The notes: a model not told the origin generated them from the sequence alone. 64,000 nt of DNA from Adineta steineri (GCA_905250115.1 CAJNOI010000025.1:670697-734696), one strand, 5' to 3'; shown: positions 1-13,046, counted from the stretch's first letter. Made by a program: numbers and translations.

Positions 1-106
1 CTGTTTTGTGGTTCCAGCTGTGATCGTCGTTGTTGCCTGTTTTGTGGTTCCAGCTGTGATCGTCGTTGTTGCCTGTTTTGTGGTTCCAGTTGATACAGTC
101 GTTGTT
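1..106 (-). repeat. 36-bp coding minisatellite
   Basis: Two exact and one diverged copy of a 36-bp unit sit in frame in the Thr-rich stalk of the partial gene, giving a 12-residue repeat. The paralogue at 13047 has only a diverged, unexpanded version here. The array may continue left of the window. Confidence 0.85.
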
Positions 107-1664
107 TTGTTAGACTTCTCCACCATATTCAAAGCAATAAGCATTGGATTCAAGTCATAGTGTTTCTCGAGTGCAGCGAGGATTGCAGAGAAAGCGGACT
201 TGCTGTTACATTCGTTGTAAGGACATACCAGTATGATGTCATGTTCCAGGCCATCGTTAAACGGATCGACAAGGGTGATCATTTGAAGACGAAGTTGTCC
301 AGCGTCTTCTTCAATACCGCATTTCTGCTCGTATTCATTGTCCCCGTCAAAAAATAATACAACGCATACCTTGGTCGCACATGGTTCTGCAGTTGACTCA
401 CCGACAAAACAGTTGACTAAATTAACAGACATCATATATTGAAATACTTCTGTAAGACAAGGTGACTTCTATCTTCAACAAGTTCGGTCACAGAACGTAT
501 TTTCGAAGAGTAACAGACTATTCTTTTTTTGTAATCAATAATTAGGTGCAAAACTAAAAGATTAAGATTCGAATTCTCTATTTTGTATTTACCAAAGCTG
601 GGATCAAAGACATCACTAAACGTTAGTGTAAATAATACTCAAAAGATTGTTTCTTGCAGTCAACGAATAACTCCCTAAAGTGTAAGTCTTACATGTTTGC
701 CAAAACATCACTCATCTGAGATACTAATTGACGTGTGCACGTCGGTATAGATCACTTTGAGATGAGTATATACTGAATATATGTGGACAGTAGTGGCAGC
801 TTGGGGATGTTGTCGCATTTCGCTCATCGATAGCATTAAGAGCACCTGCTTTGATGTAATCTCCTCGAATATTTTGATTTCCTCGCACGCTTGTTGACAA
901 CAAATACTACAAACTTCTTCTCGAGTGAAAACGTTTTTACTTCGATTTCTGAGTTCGAATTCTCTCTACTTCTGGTTTCTACATAGTTGCGTAGAAGTCT
1001 CAACACGAACATTGTGTTTAAAGACTGCTGATATGAATTCAATTCTCGATGTCGTTTAAGCATTTCAGTATCTTACCCAGTATCTTATTAAGTCCACTAA
1101 CTGATAATCTGCCCTGTAATTATACGACATTTTATACTGAGAGAGGGATACCAAAATCAGTACTAATTTAAGTTGTTTTTTAAATCGACTGTGGAATTAC
1201 TTGCCTGAGTCAGAAATGTTTCCCAATAGTGCTCCGCTAACTTGGTGATGCAAGGTCGTATACTGGGCGTCGATAAGCCATTGAATGTGAGTCAACGAAA
1301 ACTCTTTGTCGCACTTGTCTGTATAGCAAGCATATGCGAGAAAATTGAGGAGTTCAGTTCTCCCACTGTTCGTGAACCGGAAAATTGTATCGAACTGAAC
1401 TTTATCTTCCTCCAGATGACTCATGTGCACCAACGTTGGAGTGAATTCTACTTTTATCTTTGCTGCTTCATAATCGAGAAACAGTTCGACGAGACATAAA
1501 TCTATACCCTTGGTTTCTCCAATCTTGAGTTTGTCTAACTGTTGTTGAAATAATTGAATGGTAAAACCATTCATAGACATATTGAACATCTCATCAGTGA
1601 CGCATAAAAGACTATTACTGAATGGCAACATGCCAAGTAAGACAAGAGCAAGAGCCAGCTTCAT
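1..1664 (-). CDS. Secreted cysteine-rich, Thr-rich surface protein, left copy (partial)
   Basis: Exons read on the minus strand. Exon 1 (1664-1201) has an ATG, a hydrophobic signal peptide of about 18 residues and a cysteine module ending ACYTDKCDKEF, then a GTAATT donor. A probable internal exon lies at 948-846 (motif VCSICCQQACEE; its first base completes the exon-1 codon). A last exon starts at 416 and runs off the window edge, with a second cysteine module (LVCPYNECN) and a Thr-rich stalk. The stalk has a 12-residue repeat (ATTTITAGTTKQ) encoded by a 36-bp minisatellite at 1-106. The paralogue at 13047-14740 ends in a hydrophobic tail, so a GPI-anchored or membrane surface protein is likely. 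I do not recognise the family; the spaced cysteines resemble short extracellular modules such as Ly6 or nematode ET domains. The phase into the last exon is unresolved, so another exon is probably missing from this model. Confidence 0.6.
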
Positions 1665-1677
1665 TGTATATTGGCAA

Positions 1678-2256
1678 CAGGGGTCTTATTTTATCCTTAC
1701 TATATAATAAAGAATAAAGTAACGAAAATCTTTATCTTGATATTATAAAGAATAAAGATAATCTTTATATTTATTTTCTAAAGATAAAGAATTTTTTCTT
1801 TATATTTGTTTTCTAAAGATAAACTAAAGCTTTATCTTTATAAAATAACTATAAAGTTTTTCTTTATTCTTGAAAATAAAGAATAAAGATTTTTTTCTAT
1901 CGAAACGTACTTTTTTATTTCGTCAGACTAGCTGACAAAAAATTATCGTATTATATACTTAACTATAATATGATATAGCATTTTTCGTATACATCATTTC
2001 TTGTATGATCCTTTTTTTGATGATAAGGCATACGAAACTAATGGTGATGATAAGAAAGAGCATTAATAAATGTATTCTGTTGTTAAACAGGGTATTTGCA
2101 CATGTACTTAGTGCATGAAAAAATATATCTTAATTCTTTATTTTAACTTTATTTTTGCAAATAAAGACTATCTGTGTTCTTTATAATAAAAAGATAAAAA
2201 TGTTGATTACTTTATTTTTTATTATAAAGTAAACTAAAGATAAAGTAACACCCCTA
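1678..2256. mobile_element. hAT-like MITE, about 580 bp
   Basis: The ends are inverted: the left end reads CAGGGGT and the right end ACCCCTA, with imperfect terminal repeats of about 45 bp that continue into AT-rich sequence. The flanking 8 bases are attggcaa on the left and gttggaaa on the right, which fits a decayed 8-bp target duplication typical of hAT elements. The interior is AT-rich with no transposase. The paralogous segment near 14740-14765 lacks it, giving a natural empty site. It lies directly upstream of the ATG of the left-copy gene, so it could affect that promoter. Confidence 0.75.
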
Positions 2257-2393
2257 GTTGGAAAAACAAAAAATGACTGTGTCTGAGTTGCCAACAGTTT
2301 ATATCCTTTTTAGTTGTAGAGAGAAAACTCACTAAATGACAAGAGCATCATTGTAATTTTATTATACTGACAGCTATTGTATATTGATAATAC

Positions 2394-2462
2394 GGGTGTG
2401 GTTGAGGGTGGGTTGTGGGTGTTGATGTGAATAGAAAAAGTAGGCACTCACACCCACTTCCA
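2394..2462. repeat. Telomere-like inverted repeat
   Basis: The left half is G-rich (GGGTGTGG, GGGTGGG, TGTGGGTG) and the right half C-rich (CACTCACACCCAC), with an AT-rich loop. It begins exactly where homology between the two duplicated segments stops. Confidence 0.8.
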
Positions 2463-2595
2463 AACTTAAAGAACTACGTATAAAACTTTATCGAAGAACT
2501 AATGTATCAGAGTAAATAGTTTTTTGTCGTTTTGAATAACGCTTTAAACAATGAGTGTATTTATAATACTTCTATGTTGTGCAGTACACTGTCGA

Positions 2596-2640
2596 GGATG
2601 TGGGTGAGTACTGGATTAAATATTCACACCCACACCCTCA
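2596..2640. repeat. Telomere-like inverted repeat
   Basis: GGATGTGGGTGAG on the left and CACACCCACACCCTC on the right surround a loop of about 18 bp. Confidence 0.75.
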
Positions 2641-2897
2641 TGATTTCTTCGAACCTTTTGTTAAAAAAATTACTAATCAATTTCAATTACTTTCTGCGGT
2701 CTATCAACTTTCACAAGTGACACTGAACAATATTCCTGGATAATTGAATACTGTAGTACTTTTCATTTAGTTGACATCGATTTTGCTACTAATAAAAAAC
2801 TACTATCAAGTTAGTTAAGCGAAGTATAAGCATTTTATTCATTCAAAAAGAGAATATTATAGGCAATAAAGACGACATAAATTAATAAATTAAGTAA

Positions 2898-5800
2898 TCA
2901 TATCTTAATTAGTAACTTTCCAATAAATGTTTTTCGAAATTCTTCTTTATATGTCTTCGATGGCAAGACATAGAGAATAAATCCCAATATTTGTGGTAAA
3001 TAGGATAAGAAATATGTTGTTAGCAACGTATATCTTTGCCATCCTTCCGTCAGTTCAGTACAAGCATAACTAAATGAAAAAATTGCTTGTGGTAGAGCAC
3101 TGAGTACGATAATAGTTGGTGTAAGATAGTGATCTTTATGCATTTGAAATTTCTGTTTTAAAGTAATCATAAATGTATTTCTATTGTTTTGACCAACTAC
3201 GCGCGCACGACTACGTGCTGTCTGAGTGATGAGAATAGTAATTGAAAAAAACTGAATAAGGAATGGAACGAAATAGTGAATAAGAACATTAACACGATTG
3301 TATGTAGCGATAGTTGATCCCGGATAATTTGTAACACACATAGTCACATTGGTTGCTGTATAAGATGGATCAAGGATAGTTATATAATAAAATGCTTCGT
3401 GAATATGTGTTCCAGTGACAACTAGTGTGACAAGCAGACAGAGTGATAAGGCGAATTTTGGATTCTTCAACAATGCTAATGTAAGAAACAAGACCGCACA
3501 AAGACGCTCAATTGTCACTAAACTTGTTAGCCAGTAATTTGATCGAGTAAAAGCAGAGAGAAGAAAAGAGATTGTTTTGCATAAATAAAGATTTAAATCA
3601 CTATGATTAAGAAAAAGCCCATTAGTGTAAAGAACGATGTGTAAAATTTTTAGAAAAAGGAATAAAAGAGAACATTGATTCAGAATAGAAACAATCAGAA
3701 GATAATTACCAACGCCAAATTTACGTGGTATTGGGCGAATGAAGGTTAAAAAACTACAGAGATTGTTGAAGAAACCAACCAAAAAGACCAGTGTTGTGAT
3801 AGTGATATAACTAATAGATGCTAATTTTCCATTGTAAAGAATATCCTTTACAATTAACGAATCCAATGTAAAACTCAATAATTCGTTGGAAAATTGACAA
3901 AATTTTCCATGGTGACATCGCGGACATAGACATTTAAAATCCACACGATTATTAGGATCACCTAATATACAATAGCCATCTGATAGACAATAATCACAAC
4001 GATTTATGGAATGATCATACCCAAAACATTCTGCACGATAATGATTTTCTCCACAAATACATAAATAATCATCATCTCGAAAACATTTGGTACCAGTGCG
4101 AACCAATTTCTCATAACATAATGCGTGATATTTAAAGAAAAGTGGTACTGAATCATCTATATCATTCTTGTTCATCAGTGTTAAAACATGCGCACAGTAA
4201 TTTACTTCATTCATTTCAATAGTTATATTGATAACTCTTGTATTTTGTTGTATGTACAACAAATAGAACAAAGGACCAGTTAGTCGATAATTACTATCAT
4301 AAATTTTCGAAAAAGCAAATGTTGGCGCAACAATTTGATCATGATTATATTCCCATTTTAGCTGCAGATCCAATGATAGTTGTTGATGTTTAAGATAGAT
4401 ATCATCAGATCTTACTAGTCCAAAATCAAAATACTGAACGACGGATGCTAAAACACCAGTTGGAGAAAAAATAGTTAGATTTGATAATTTCATTTGGATA
4501 CGCACTGAAATGCGCTCATGTTCACAGTCTTCACCATAAAATTTTTCAGTACACTTGCAGTAACGAGATCTAACTTCAGCTGGATCAAAGACTTGAATAC
4601 ATTTACCATTATTTGCACATGGTTGTAACTGACAAGCAGTATATTTTAAGAAACATCTTGAACCATAATAGTTCAAAGGACATAGGCAAAATGGTTGTTG
4701 ATTACTAGTTAGAATTCCATTGTATTTTGGTTTGCAAACAGAATGAGGAGCACAAAAGTTTGAACACTTGTCATCAATTAATGCACACTTTTTACCATAG
4801 AAAGGCGATTGACATAAACAGACATATGATGTTGTTGAGTTTTTATTCAAAATACGTTGACACATCGATCGTTGATTGCATGGATTACTATGACAAGGAT
4901 CATTTATTGTATAATTCGTTGGAAATCGTAAAACTTTTGCTAAACGAACAGATGGTAGATAGTCGAAGTAATTATGAAATTGCCAGGCTCCGATCAATTT
5001 CATAGTCTGATTAATTATCAATTTATAAGCTTCAAAACGAATTGAATATGGATGATTATTTATGATATCAGTTCGATTAAAATAACGTGTTTGTTTGTGA
5101 TTTAAATATTTTTCAGAACGTGAGTAAAGTAGAAAGAATTTATGTTTAATATATGTATTGATTTCATCTGCTGGACGTACACGAAAATTGTAGTGATCAA
5201 TAACTTCATCTTCAAAGAGAAATAAAACTAAAATTTGAAGAACCACTGATTCGTCGTCAATATTCAAATAAGGACTATTGGTGTAATTTAGATGTGTAAC
5301 AACGGTTAGACGGTCACTATAATATTCACACTGTTCACCATAATATGAAGGTGGGCAAAAGCAAGAAAGACGATTGCTTTCTATAGCTTGAATTGTCACA
5401 CCACGATTGCAATTATAAACTATTTGCATTTTTTTAAATGATTCAACTTTTGATTCAGGAGAAAAAAACTTTTCTTGTGTATTTTGTTTAACATTCGTAT
5501 TTGTAACTAAATACTTTAATGATAATGGGAAACTAGCGATTTTACGAGTTTGATAACTATATTGTGTATTTCTTTGTCTGGAGTGGCGATAATGCAGTTG
5601 ATCTACTCCATATTTTTGTGTATAATCGTCTTTTGGACCACACATATATTCATCTTCGCCATATTCACAATTGAATTCCCCGTTACAACGTGCTGTTTTC
5701 GCACAACTACCGTTTAAACAAAACACATCAGATGGATCATAACCACAAGGAGTACTATCTATTGATGCTACAACTTGTTCCCTACTCGATAAACAACCAT

Positions 5801-8604
5801 ATGCATCTTCGAAATCTGAACATGTAAATATTCTTCTACATATATGTCTATACAAAACTGTCTCATAAGTTTTCTGACATAAAAATGCATCTCCAAGCAT
5901 ACCACCAACTACACTTCTTTCAATTGTAGTTTTTTCATCTCTTCCTCCATAGCAATGTATAATACCATCGCCAAGTTGTGATAAAGGAATACATGGTTTA
6001 TGAAGAGTGAAATTCCACAAATCGTTAAAATTTGATATATTTCTCAAGCAAGGATATTCTTGTGTGTAATTGCAAAGCATAGATAACGGTCGAGCTTTAT
6101 AGAGATTTATACATGCTCTCTTAACTCTATTGAGATTAACAACTGCTTGATTATGAGGCGAAAGTTGATTGATGATAAAAATTCCCTCTTCATCGCTACC
6201 ATCACTGCAATCCCAAACACCTAGTTTAAAAGAAACAGAATAGCAAAAATAAAACTAAAGAACTATTCTTAAGATCGAAATAGGCTTTCAATTTCTATCG
6301 GCGAGATAGAACAAGACTTTTATCCTAATAGAAAACTAACTGATTTAAAAAGTGTGACTATTTTGAAATGAAACATTAAAGTTTTTCTGGTAAAGGTTAA
6401 ATTTGAGATAAAGAATATTTTACTTTCTACAGTATTAAAAAATCAAGGTTACCATCACAGATCCACTTAGGATCGATGCATTGTCCCGTTTTGGGACATT
6501 GATATTGATCTTTTGCACAAATCCATTGTTGGCAATACTTCGGAGATTCATCGAGTCGTGTTGGTAAATCCCAAAAACTATCACAATAACGGTGATAAGG
6601 TATTTCTCTACTATAACTATTATCTCTTAAAGATTGAACAAATAAATGAATTGTTTCTTTTGTATTGTTTTTTGTTGTCATTTCAATATAATTTCGAAAC
6701 AGTTGACATCGATGATCATTTTGTTTAAGACACGACCCACCTTCAAGTGGTATATCTGAACCAAATATAAATTCATCGTAATGATTATAACAATCAGGAG
6801 CCGATGTGCCAATAAGTTCTGTTGGAAGACACGTTGGTTGTTCATTTAATGAGCACTGTAATCGATATTTACGTATATTAGTACATGATTCACGATAGTC
6901 ATATCGTTCTTCATCTTGATAATTGTAACAATTAACATAACCATCATTAATACGATAACTAGAGACACAAGTTGGTTCAGTAGAACATACATTGTGAAAG
7001 TTATAGGATTGATTAATGCTGAATGTTTTTGTTGTATCACTCCAACATAACTCATCAAATTTTGGTGCATCATCAGATTTATTTTTATAAATATGGTGGT
7101 TCATACAAAATAAATATTCAAATCCAGTTGGATAGTCACCAATGTGAATTAAAAAGTTAGTATCTTCTTCAAAGTTATTTCCAGTTCCTAATTCTAAGTT
7201 AATTTCTTTGTCTAACGTCATACCTTGGTAACCACGACATTTAATACTTCCTTTAACTGTATACATCGATGGCGTTTTTTCTTCAAACAAAAAACTACCT
7301 TTTGTATAGTAAGTAGAAAGATAAGGACGATAAAGACCGTAGGGTGGATATTGTATAGGATGTGAACATCGTTGATTAACTTCATTGTCATCGTGGTTAA
7401 ATTGACACAATTTATCCAATGGACAATGACATTTCTCTCTCTCATTAATTTCAGCTAACCGACACTTTAATTGTAAGAGACAAAAATCATCTGTTATTAT
7501 CGCTGCTAATTCCAATTCAGATTTTTTTAGTTCGTCAAAATTCCAACATGAACCATTTTCTACTGTCCATAAATGTGGATGATTACATGCTTCACAGGCA
7601 TAATTACAATCTCTGAAAGTGAGACAGTAGTAAAAATCGTCTAGGAAAGTCTGATAAGAAAAACGTTGTAAGGAATTAATACATTGCCCATCACCGCAAG
7701 ACCAATAAGTTGGTGGACATAAACGCTCATCACAATCAAAATTTCTTAATTCAAAAAAACATACTGCCATATCGATAACACCTTCATCACTATGATCCAT
7801 ACATTCACGAGATGATTCAAGCCAGCCTAAAATAGAAAGAAAAAGAAATTGTATTATTCAAAAAATTAAACAAAAATTACCATCCATCCAATATTCATCT
7901 GGAATGCATTGTCCATTCATACAACGAAATTCATCTTCTTCACATTCATTAAATTCTAACAAATCGCAGTTTTCTTCATCAAGTCCATTCATACAATTTT
8001 GTGCTCCATTACAAATATCTCTCCAATCTAAGCAGAGTAATCCATAGTCACATGTTAATGTCATATAACAGAGAATATTCCCATAGATTTGATTACTGTA
8101 AATATCTTTGTATCTCATCTCAAATAGTGTTTCAATGATATCATGAAAAGATTGACTATCAAAGAATAACTGATATTCACAAAATTTACCGAAGACAGAT
8201 AGATTTGTACAATTACAAAGAGATAGATTTTCAGTATCATCAAAAACTGAAGTATTTGAAAGATATGCTGCATATTCATCAGCTTTTTCAACACTCGAAC
8301 TCCATCGTAAAACTTCATCCACAGAGATATTTAGTCGTTGTAATGTGGTATAATCAATCTTTGTTCCATATGAAGAACATGTTTGACGATGTCGATTTAA
8401 ATCAATTACTTTGCCAGGTCGACGACAATATATAACATTTGAATCATTTTTGAAGTTGATACAGTCATACAATTCAACTGATGAACTATCTTCAGTGTTA
8501 TACAGTTGAACAAAAGATTGTGAAATATGAACTGACACAGAAGTGATTAATAAAGTTAGAAAAATACAATTTCTCTTGGTTAATAGTAGCACAACATGGA
8601 TCAT
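2898..8604 (-). CDS. LDLR-A / EGF / seven-transmembrane receptor, copy A
   Basis: Three exons: 8604-7881, 7826-6453 and 6220-2898, separated by 54-bp and 232-bp GT-AG introns that keep frame; the spliced protein is about 1806 residues. After a signal peptide come several LDL-receptor class A modules, recognisable by CxNGxC, DCxxGxDE and CxDGSDEE patterns. EGF modules follow (CPPSYYGEQCE, CLCPLNYYGSRC). The last 310 residues or so form seven hydrophobic helices, with an IER motif after helix 3 in the place of the rhodopsin DRY. It is probably a cell-surface GPCR with a large binding ectodomain; the ligand is unknown. The first intron interrupts an LDLR-A module, so the exons clearly belong together. 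The paralogue at 24618-29354 has the same layout in one exon. Confidence 0.85.
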
Positions 8605-9048
8605 TCTTCAAACAATTACAAAATATAACTGTTTATTAAATCAGTAATGAACAAAATTTTGTAATGCTTTCAGGTCCTTGTTTAGTTCTTCTTTTATATT
8701 CATCAAAAACATGGTATATATTAATTCAATAAAATTGTCAATATCGCACTTCTATGACATTCTCAATTGACAGTGAACAGATAAAAATATATAGATTTTT
8801 ATTCATTGACAACTTGTCAGTATAAATATGTCACTTCAGAAATTTCATTATTAAAATTAAACGTCAAACTTCAGTATAATTTTTATTTGATAGTGATTCA
8901 GGTATTATAATAGAAAAAAAAACTCGACAGATTGACTTATTAGGATAACTATATTTCGAATGTTGTAATCTCTTAATAATATTAAAAACTTCCTCCTAGT
9001 TGCGCCTTTTATAATTCATGAAATTGTGTGATTGAAAAAAAACCGAAT

Positions 9049-9115
9049 TGGTGTAGATGTGAACGTGTAAATGAATAGACAAAGTAGACACTCATCCACA
9101 CCCACACCTACACCC
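9049..9115. repeat. Telomere-like inverted repeat
   Basis: GGTGTAGATGTG on the left and CCACACCCACACCTACACCC on the right, with an AT-rich loop of about 30 bp. Confidence 0.7.
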
Positions 9116-9780
9116 ATAATTTGAAACATAATCTAACTACTATTGCATCGTCTTCCTTAGTTTGGCTCTAAGCATGAAGCTACCGTTTGCATAGACAGTA
9201 TGACTACGAGAGCAGATTCATAGACTGTCCATACCCTAATCCGTAGAGGCCTGTTCATATGGTGTCTATGAAATAGAAGGACGCAAAGTTCAACCTCTGC
9301 ACATCTCAATATTCCTTTCAGATCGTATTCGACAAGATGGTGTATTTCAATCGATTCTAGGAAGTCTTTTGATTAGTTAACATCTCCTACTGTTGATTGT
9401 ATCGATAACAATGACAAGGGAATTTTATTGATTGAAAAGGAATATCCATGATCAGCTTGACAAATTATACTGTCAATGTCAATCATTCTTATCATAAAAT
9501 CAAGCCAAACCGAATTCCTCCATATACGACTCCTACTGTGTCAAACTGTTAATTATGTTGCGATATTTTTGGTATCTCACGTTTGTCTATTTAGTGTTTT
9601 CGTATGCTTTATATCATACAGATCGATCATTATACATCACAACTAATTATCATACCTGCTTCGATTTTCATATGACGGAAAGAGTCATACGTGATTTAAA
9701 AATTCACATTAGTGCTTACATTCCGTATTGTATCAGAAATGCACGGTGTGCTAGGGGAGAGCAGAAAGAACAATCTTGAG

Positions 9781-9845
9781 GGCAGGTGGGTTTGGCTGGA
9801 TGGGAGATGATTACATTATCCACCGATCCACACCCATACCCTCAA
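9781..9845. repeat. Telomere-like inverted repeat
   Basis: GGGCAGGTGGGTTTGG on the left and CCACACCCATACCCTC on the right, with a diverged loop. Confidence 0.65.
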
Positions 9846-10764
9846 AATCAATAGCTCAACTTTGATGTAAACCTTTCGCTGTCTCCATCAAAAATATATT
9901 CAAAAATGTTTTTTCTATACGTTGATTAAAAGTATCTGTCATAAACATTATTGTTTCTCAACATTGAAAATCTATTAGTAGTCTTTTACCCTGCATTATG
10001 GATGAGGACTAAATAATATTGCATTAATATGATTTTGTAATTATATTTAGAAAAATTTACGTCATGCATTGCATATCAGTTAGAAAAGACAAAGTTAATT
10101 CGAAAGGCGAAGCGAATTGTACAGTTCTTTTTCTATAAACTATTTATTATTGTTTTTTTTCTCTTCCTTTCATCTTGAATTATTCAATAAGTATTTTTGT
10201 ATATATGTTTGTTCAATTTTTTCTTTATATAAAAAATTAAAAAATAAATTTCTTTTGTTTTTTGTCTTCTTCGAAATGCCATTCATATCACAGTCGTTTT
10301 GTTGACTTGAATTGATTAAAATATTCGAATGGCTTCTTTTGAATGTGTGCATATTCTTTTATAATAACATACGTGCGTAGTTGACAAAAAAGGAAAAAGT
10401 TACGAATATTATTAGTTTATGAAACCAATGAAACGAATTGTTTGACGAAGCGAACATGCCATCACATATACATAATAGAATTACAAAATTTGCAAGCTAT
10501 TTGGATTTTTTTCTGATCGTTTCACCTAAGCAATTTCATTTTGGTAAATTCTACATTGAGGTCGTTTGAAAAAAATTCAAATAAATAGCTTTATTAGCTA
10601 TACGTATATAGATCGTAAATATATAGTTGAAATACTCAGAGGAGCCGCTGCATATAGAACATTGAATATTAATATTTTGTTATTGTTAAGAATATCCAAT
10701 TGTAAAAATATATTAATAGTTTGAATCTTCCAATCTAATGATGAGCTACTTAACAAGAGAAAGT

Positions 10765-10849
10765 TGGGTATGGGTGTGGTTGATGAATTCGACAAACTCC
10801 CATCCACACCCANNNNNNNNNNACACCCATACTCATACTCACACCCACG
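10765..10849. repeat. Telomere-like inverted repeat containing an assembly gap
   Basis: GGGTATGGGTGTGG on the left and repeated CACACCCA/CTCACACCCA on the right. Ten Ns at 10813-10822 sit inside the C-rich arm, so its true length is unknown. Confidence 0.75.
10813..10822. other. Assembly gap (10 N)
   Basis: A run of N lies inside telomere-like sequence. Ten is probably a placeholder length; the missing part may be a longer array that did not assemble. Confidence 0.95.
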
Positions 10850-12065
10850 GAAGTCTTTTGGTGAGAACGAGACGCGTCATGATAGCTTAGTCTCAACCTT
10901 ATGATATTTAGAACAAAAATAGCAATTTTGAACCAAGTTTCAGGCGTAAATGGACAAGTTTTGTTATACTGATTTTTTGAATTCTGGTTTGCTCTATAGA
11001 AAGTGCGATTATATTATTGGTTTGAGCTCGCCGAATTGTTTCTGGACCAAGAATAGACATCCTGAATCGGATTGCTAATAAAATACGAATACGTTTGATT
11101 GAGATACGATGTTAACTTCATTCACATCAAACTATCTTTATCTATATCCGAATTGACTCGGTTACCTGATGAGGAATTTTCTCGAATCAAGTGCATAAAG
11201 TTCATTCCTTATTTTCCAAAATATTTAGGTTAACCGATAAAGCAACCTCTAAGATTAGCATAGTCATCATAGAAACGATTTGATGCTTCAAACTTAGATA
11301 TTCTGTTATTCTCGATGTACGACAACATTTATTAATACAATACTAACTGATACGTGACACAAATAAGATAAAAAAGATAGTCTATTTTATCATCGTTTGT
11401 TGATCAAATAATGCAATGGAAAGGTAGCAACCGATTCGAGCTTTTGGTAAAAGAATTCGATTCGTCACTTGCGCTAACTATGAAACGATGTGTGCCAGAT
11501 GCGTCTCAGTGAGATCTATCGAATAGTGATCTTAGATGTTGCGATACATGCGAAGAAACGTGAATAAACATCAAACTAGTAATTTTTACCATGAGAAAAT
11601 ATGCAACTCTAAAATATATCGTAAACCAATTCGTTACATTAGTTATCCCACAAACAAGATGCATTATCAATCGACGCAGTTTTTTACGCTCTATTCAATG
11701 ACATATATATATATATCCATTATTAGTCAGACTCATAAAACTCCCTAAATCAGATGTATACAGCTTACCTTATAAACCAATTCGCTTTAATACCCTTGCT
11801 AATACTTGAGGACAATATTTTAGATTCAGATTGACGAGTTCAATCGAATAAGATCGATTTAAGTGTTGGCATACGTTTTTGAGTTAATTGTTTTACAGAA
11901 TATCTTCTGTTAGCATTACTCACCTATTTTTTGAAGTGAAAAAACTATAACAGTGTTGTTAGATAAATACATTACATATCAATCGATGCAGTTTAATGAG
12001 AACTATCAAATGATATCAACTTCAGTATTGGCACTCGTTGTTGAGTGAATTATTACACAGAATAC

Positions 12066-12910
12066 CTCATATCGATGGATGTAGGTGTTCCAAAAGATTT
12101 AGTCCACCTTCGCCGAAGGCGCATTTCGCCGAAAACTAGTTTTCTCCGAAGGAAGTTCGCCGAAAAATGAAATTTACCGAATTGATCTTACAAGCAACAA
12201 TTATGTATTGGATAATAAGTCTATGATACCAAATCAAGTGTTCTTCAAGTGGGCCACATTCCAAGTCAGATGTCTCCCGTGTCATTTGGTTGCCATCTCA
12301 GATGGTTACCAACCGACTTGGCTACCATCTGAGTTGGCTACCAACTGACTTGGTTACCATCTGACTTGGCTACCAACTGACTTGGCTACCAACTCAGATG
12401 GATGAGTGCGGGTAGATTGTGAGATGATAGACACCTAGACCCAGACCCTCACCCACATTCACACCCAGACCCTCACCCACATTCACACCCAGACCTTCAC
12501 CCACACCCACACCCACACCCACACCCACACACACACCCTCACATCCACATCCATCCATATGAGTTGGTAACCATGTGAGTTGGTAGCCAAGTCAGTTGGT
12601 AACCGTCTAGCTTGAAGGTCGTTCCACTTGGAGATCAACTGATTTGGTATCATAGACTAATTATCTAAAACACAATTGTTACCTATGAGACCAATTATAT
12701 GCAGTTTTTATGGGCTTTCGGTGGGAGATTTATTCGGCAAATTTCTTTCGGCGAAATTCATCTTCGGCGAAAAAAATTTTCGGCGATATTTTTTCGGCGA
12801 AATTCACCATCGGCGAAAAACATTTTCGGCGAAAGTGGAATTTACCGTTCCAAAAGTATTACGCATATACTCACACCCTTACCCACATCCACGCACACTC
12901 ACACAGTCAA
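12066..12910. mobile_element. Nested foldback element with telomere-like core
   Basis: The whole stretch is an imperfect palindrome in layers. Outer arms carry TTTCGCCGAAA-type motifs (12110-12180), answered by TTTCGGCGAAA repeats (12720-12840). Inside are matching single-copy stretches (gtctatgataccaaatca at 12220; its complement near 12640). Next come repeats of about 16 bp built on 'ttggctaccaactgac' (12280-12400), answered by 'gttggtagccaagtcagt' (12562-12605). The centre (12409-12555) is G-rich then a long CCCACA array. No transposase is visible. The layout resembles foldback elements, whose long inverted ends are made of short direct repeats. Confidence 0.75.
12409..12555. repeat. Telomere-like array in the foldback core
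   Basis: A short G-rich part (GAGTGCGGGTAG) is followed by more than 100 bp of CACCCACA variants, including an uninterrupted ACACCC run at 12500-12530. It is the loop and inner stem of the surrounding palindrome. Confidence 0.8.
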
Positions 12911-13046
12911 GAATGATCCTGATATGGGTTCTCTATTAGGTTTATTGATTTCTCAGATTAAGTGACAATCAATGAAAGTTAAATGTCAACGTATAGCTAT
13001 AGTTCATAAGTGCACGAGTAAAATATTTTGAATGTTTGCAGAATAC

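Larger units (their letters stand above)
2257..2897. other. Intergenic, with two telomere-like hairpins
   Basis: Bases 2265-2393 match the region upstream of the right paralogue (14757-14888). The rest is AT-rich and holds the hairpins at 2394-2462 and 2596-2640. I see no convincing gene; the short reading frame at 2532-2720 runs through the second hairpin. Confidence 0.6.
8605..12060. other. Long gene-poor accessory stretch
   Basis: AT-rich DNA with three telomere-like hairpins and an assembly gap. The frames at 9555-9779 and 11536-11748 start with ATG but show no recognisable motif, and I do not call them. Parts of 11660-12080 look like degenerate duplicates (repeated 'tatcaatcga.gcag' and 'ttgagt.aatt.tt.cacagaat'). 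Confidence 0.5.

Noticed and set aside
9555..9779. Possible 74-residue secreted protein
   Set aside because: Starts with a hydrophobic segment but has no motif, no splice context and lies in repeat-rich DNA; not enough to call.
12676..12965. Three overlapping plus-strand reading frames rich in FGEIHLRRK-type repeats
   Set aside because: They are translations of the TTCGGCGAA repeats in the foldback arm in all three frames; no frame is preferred.
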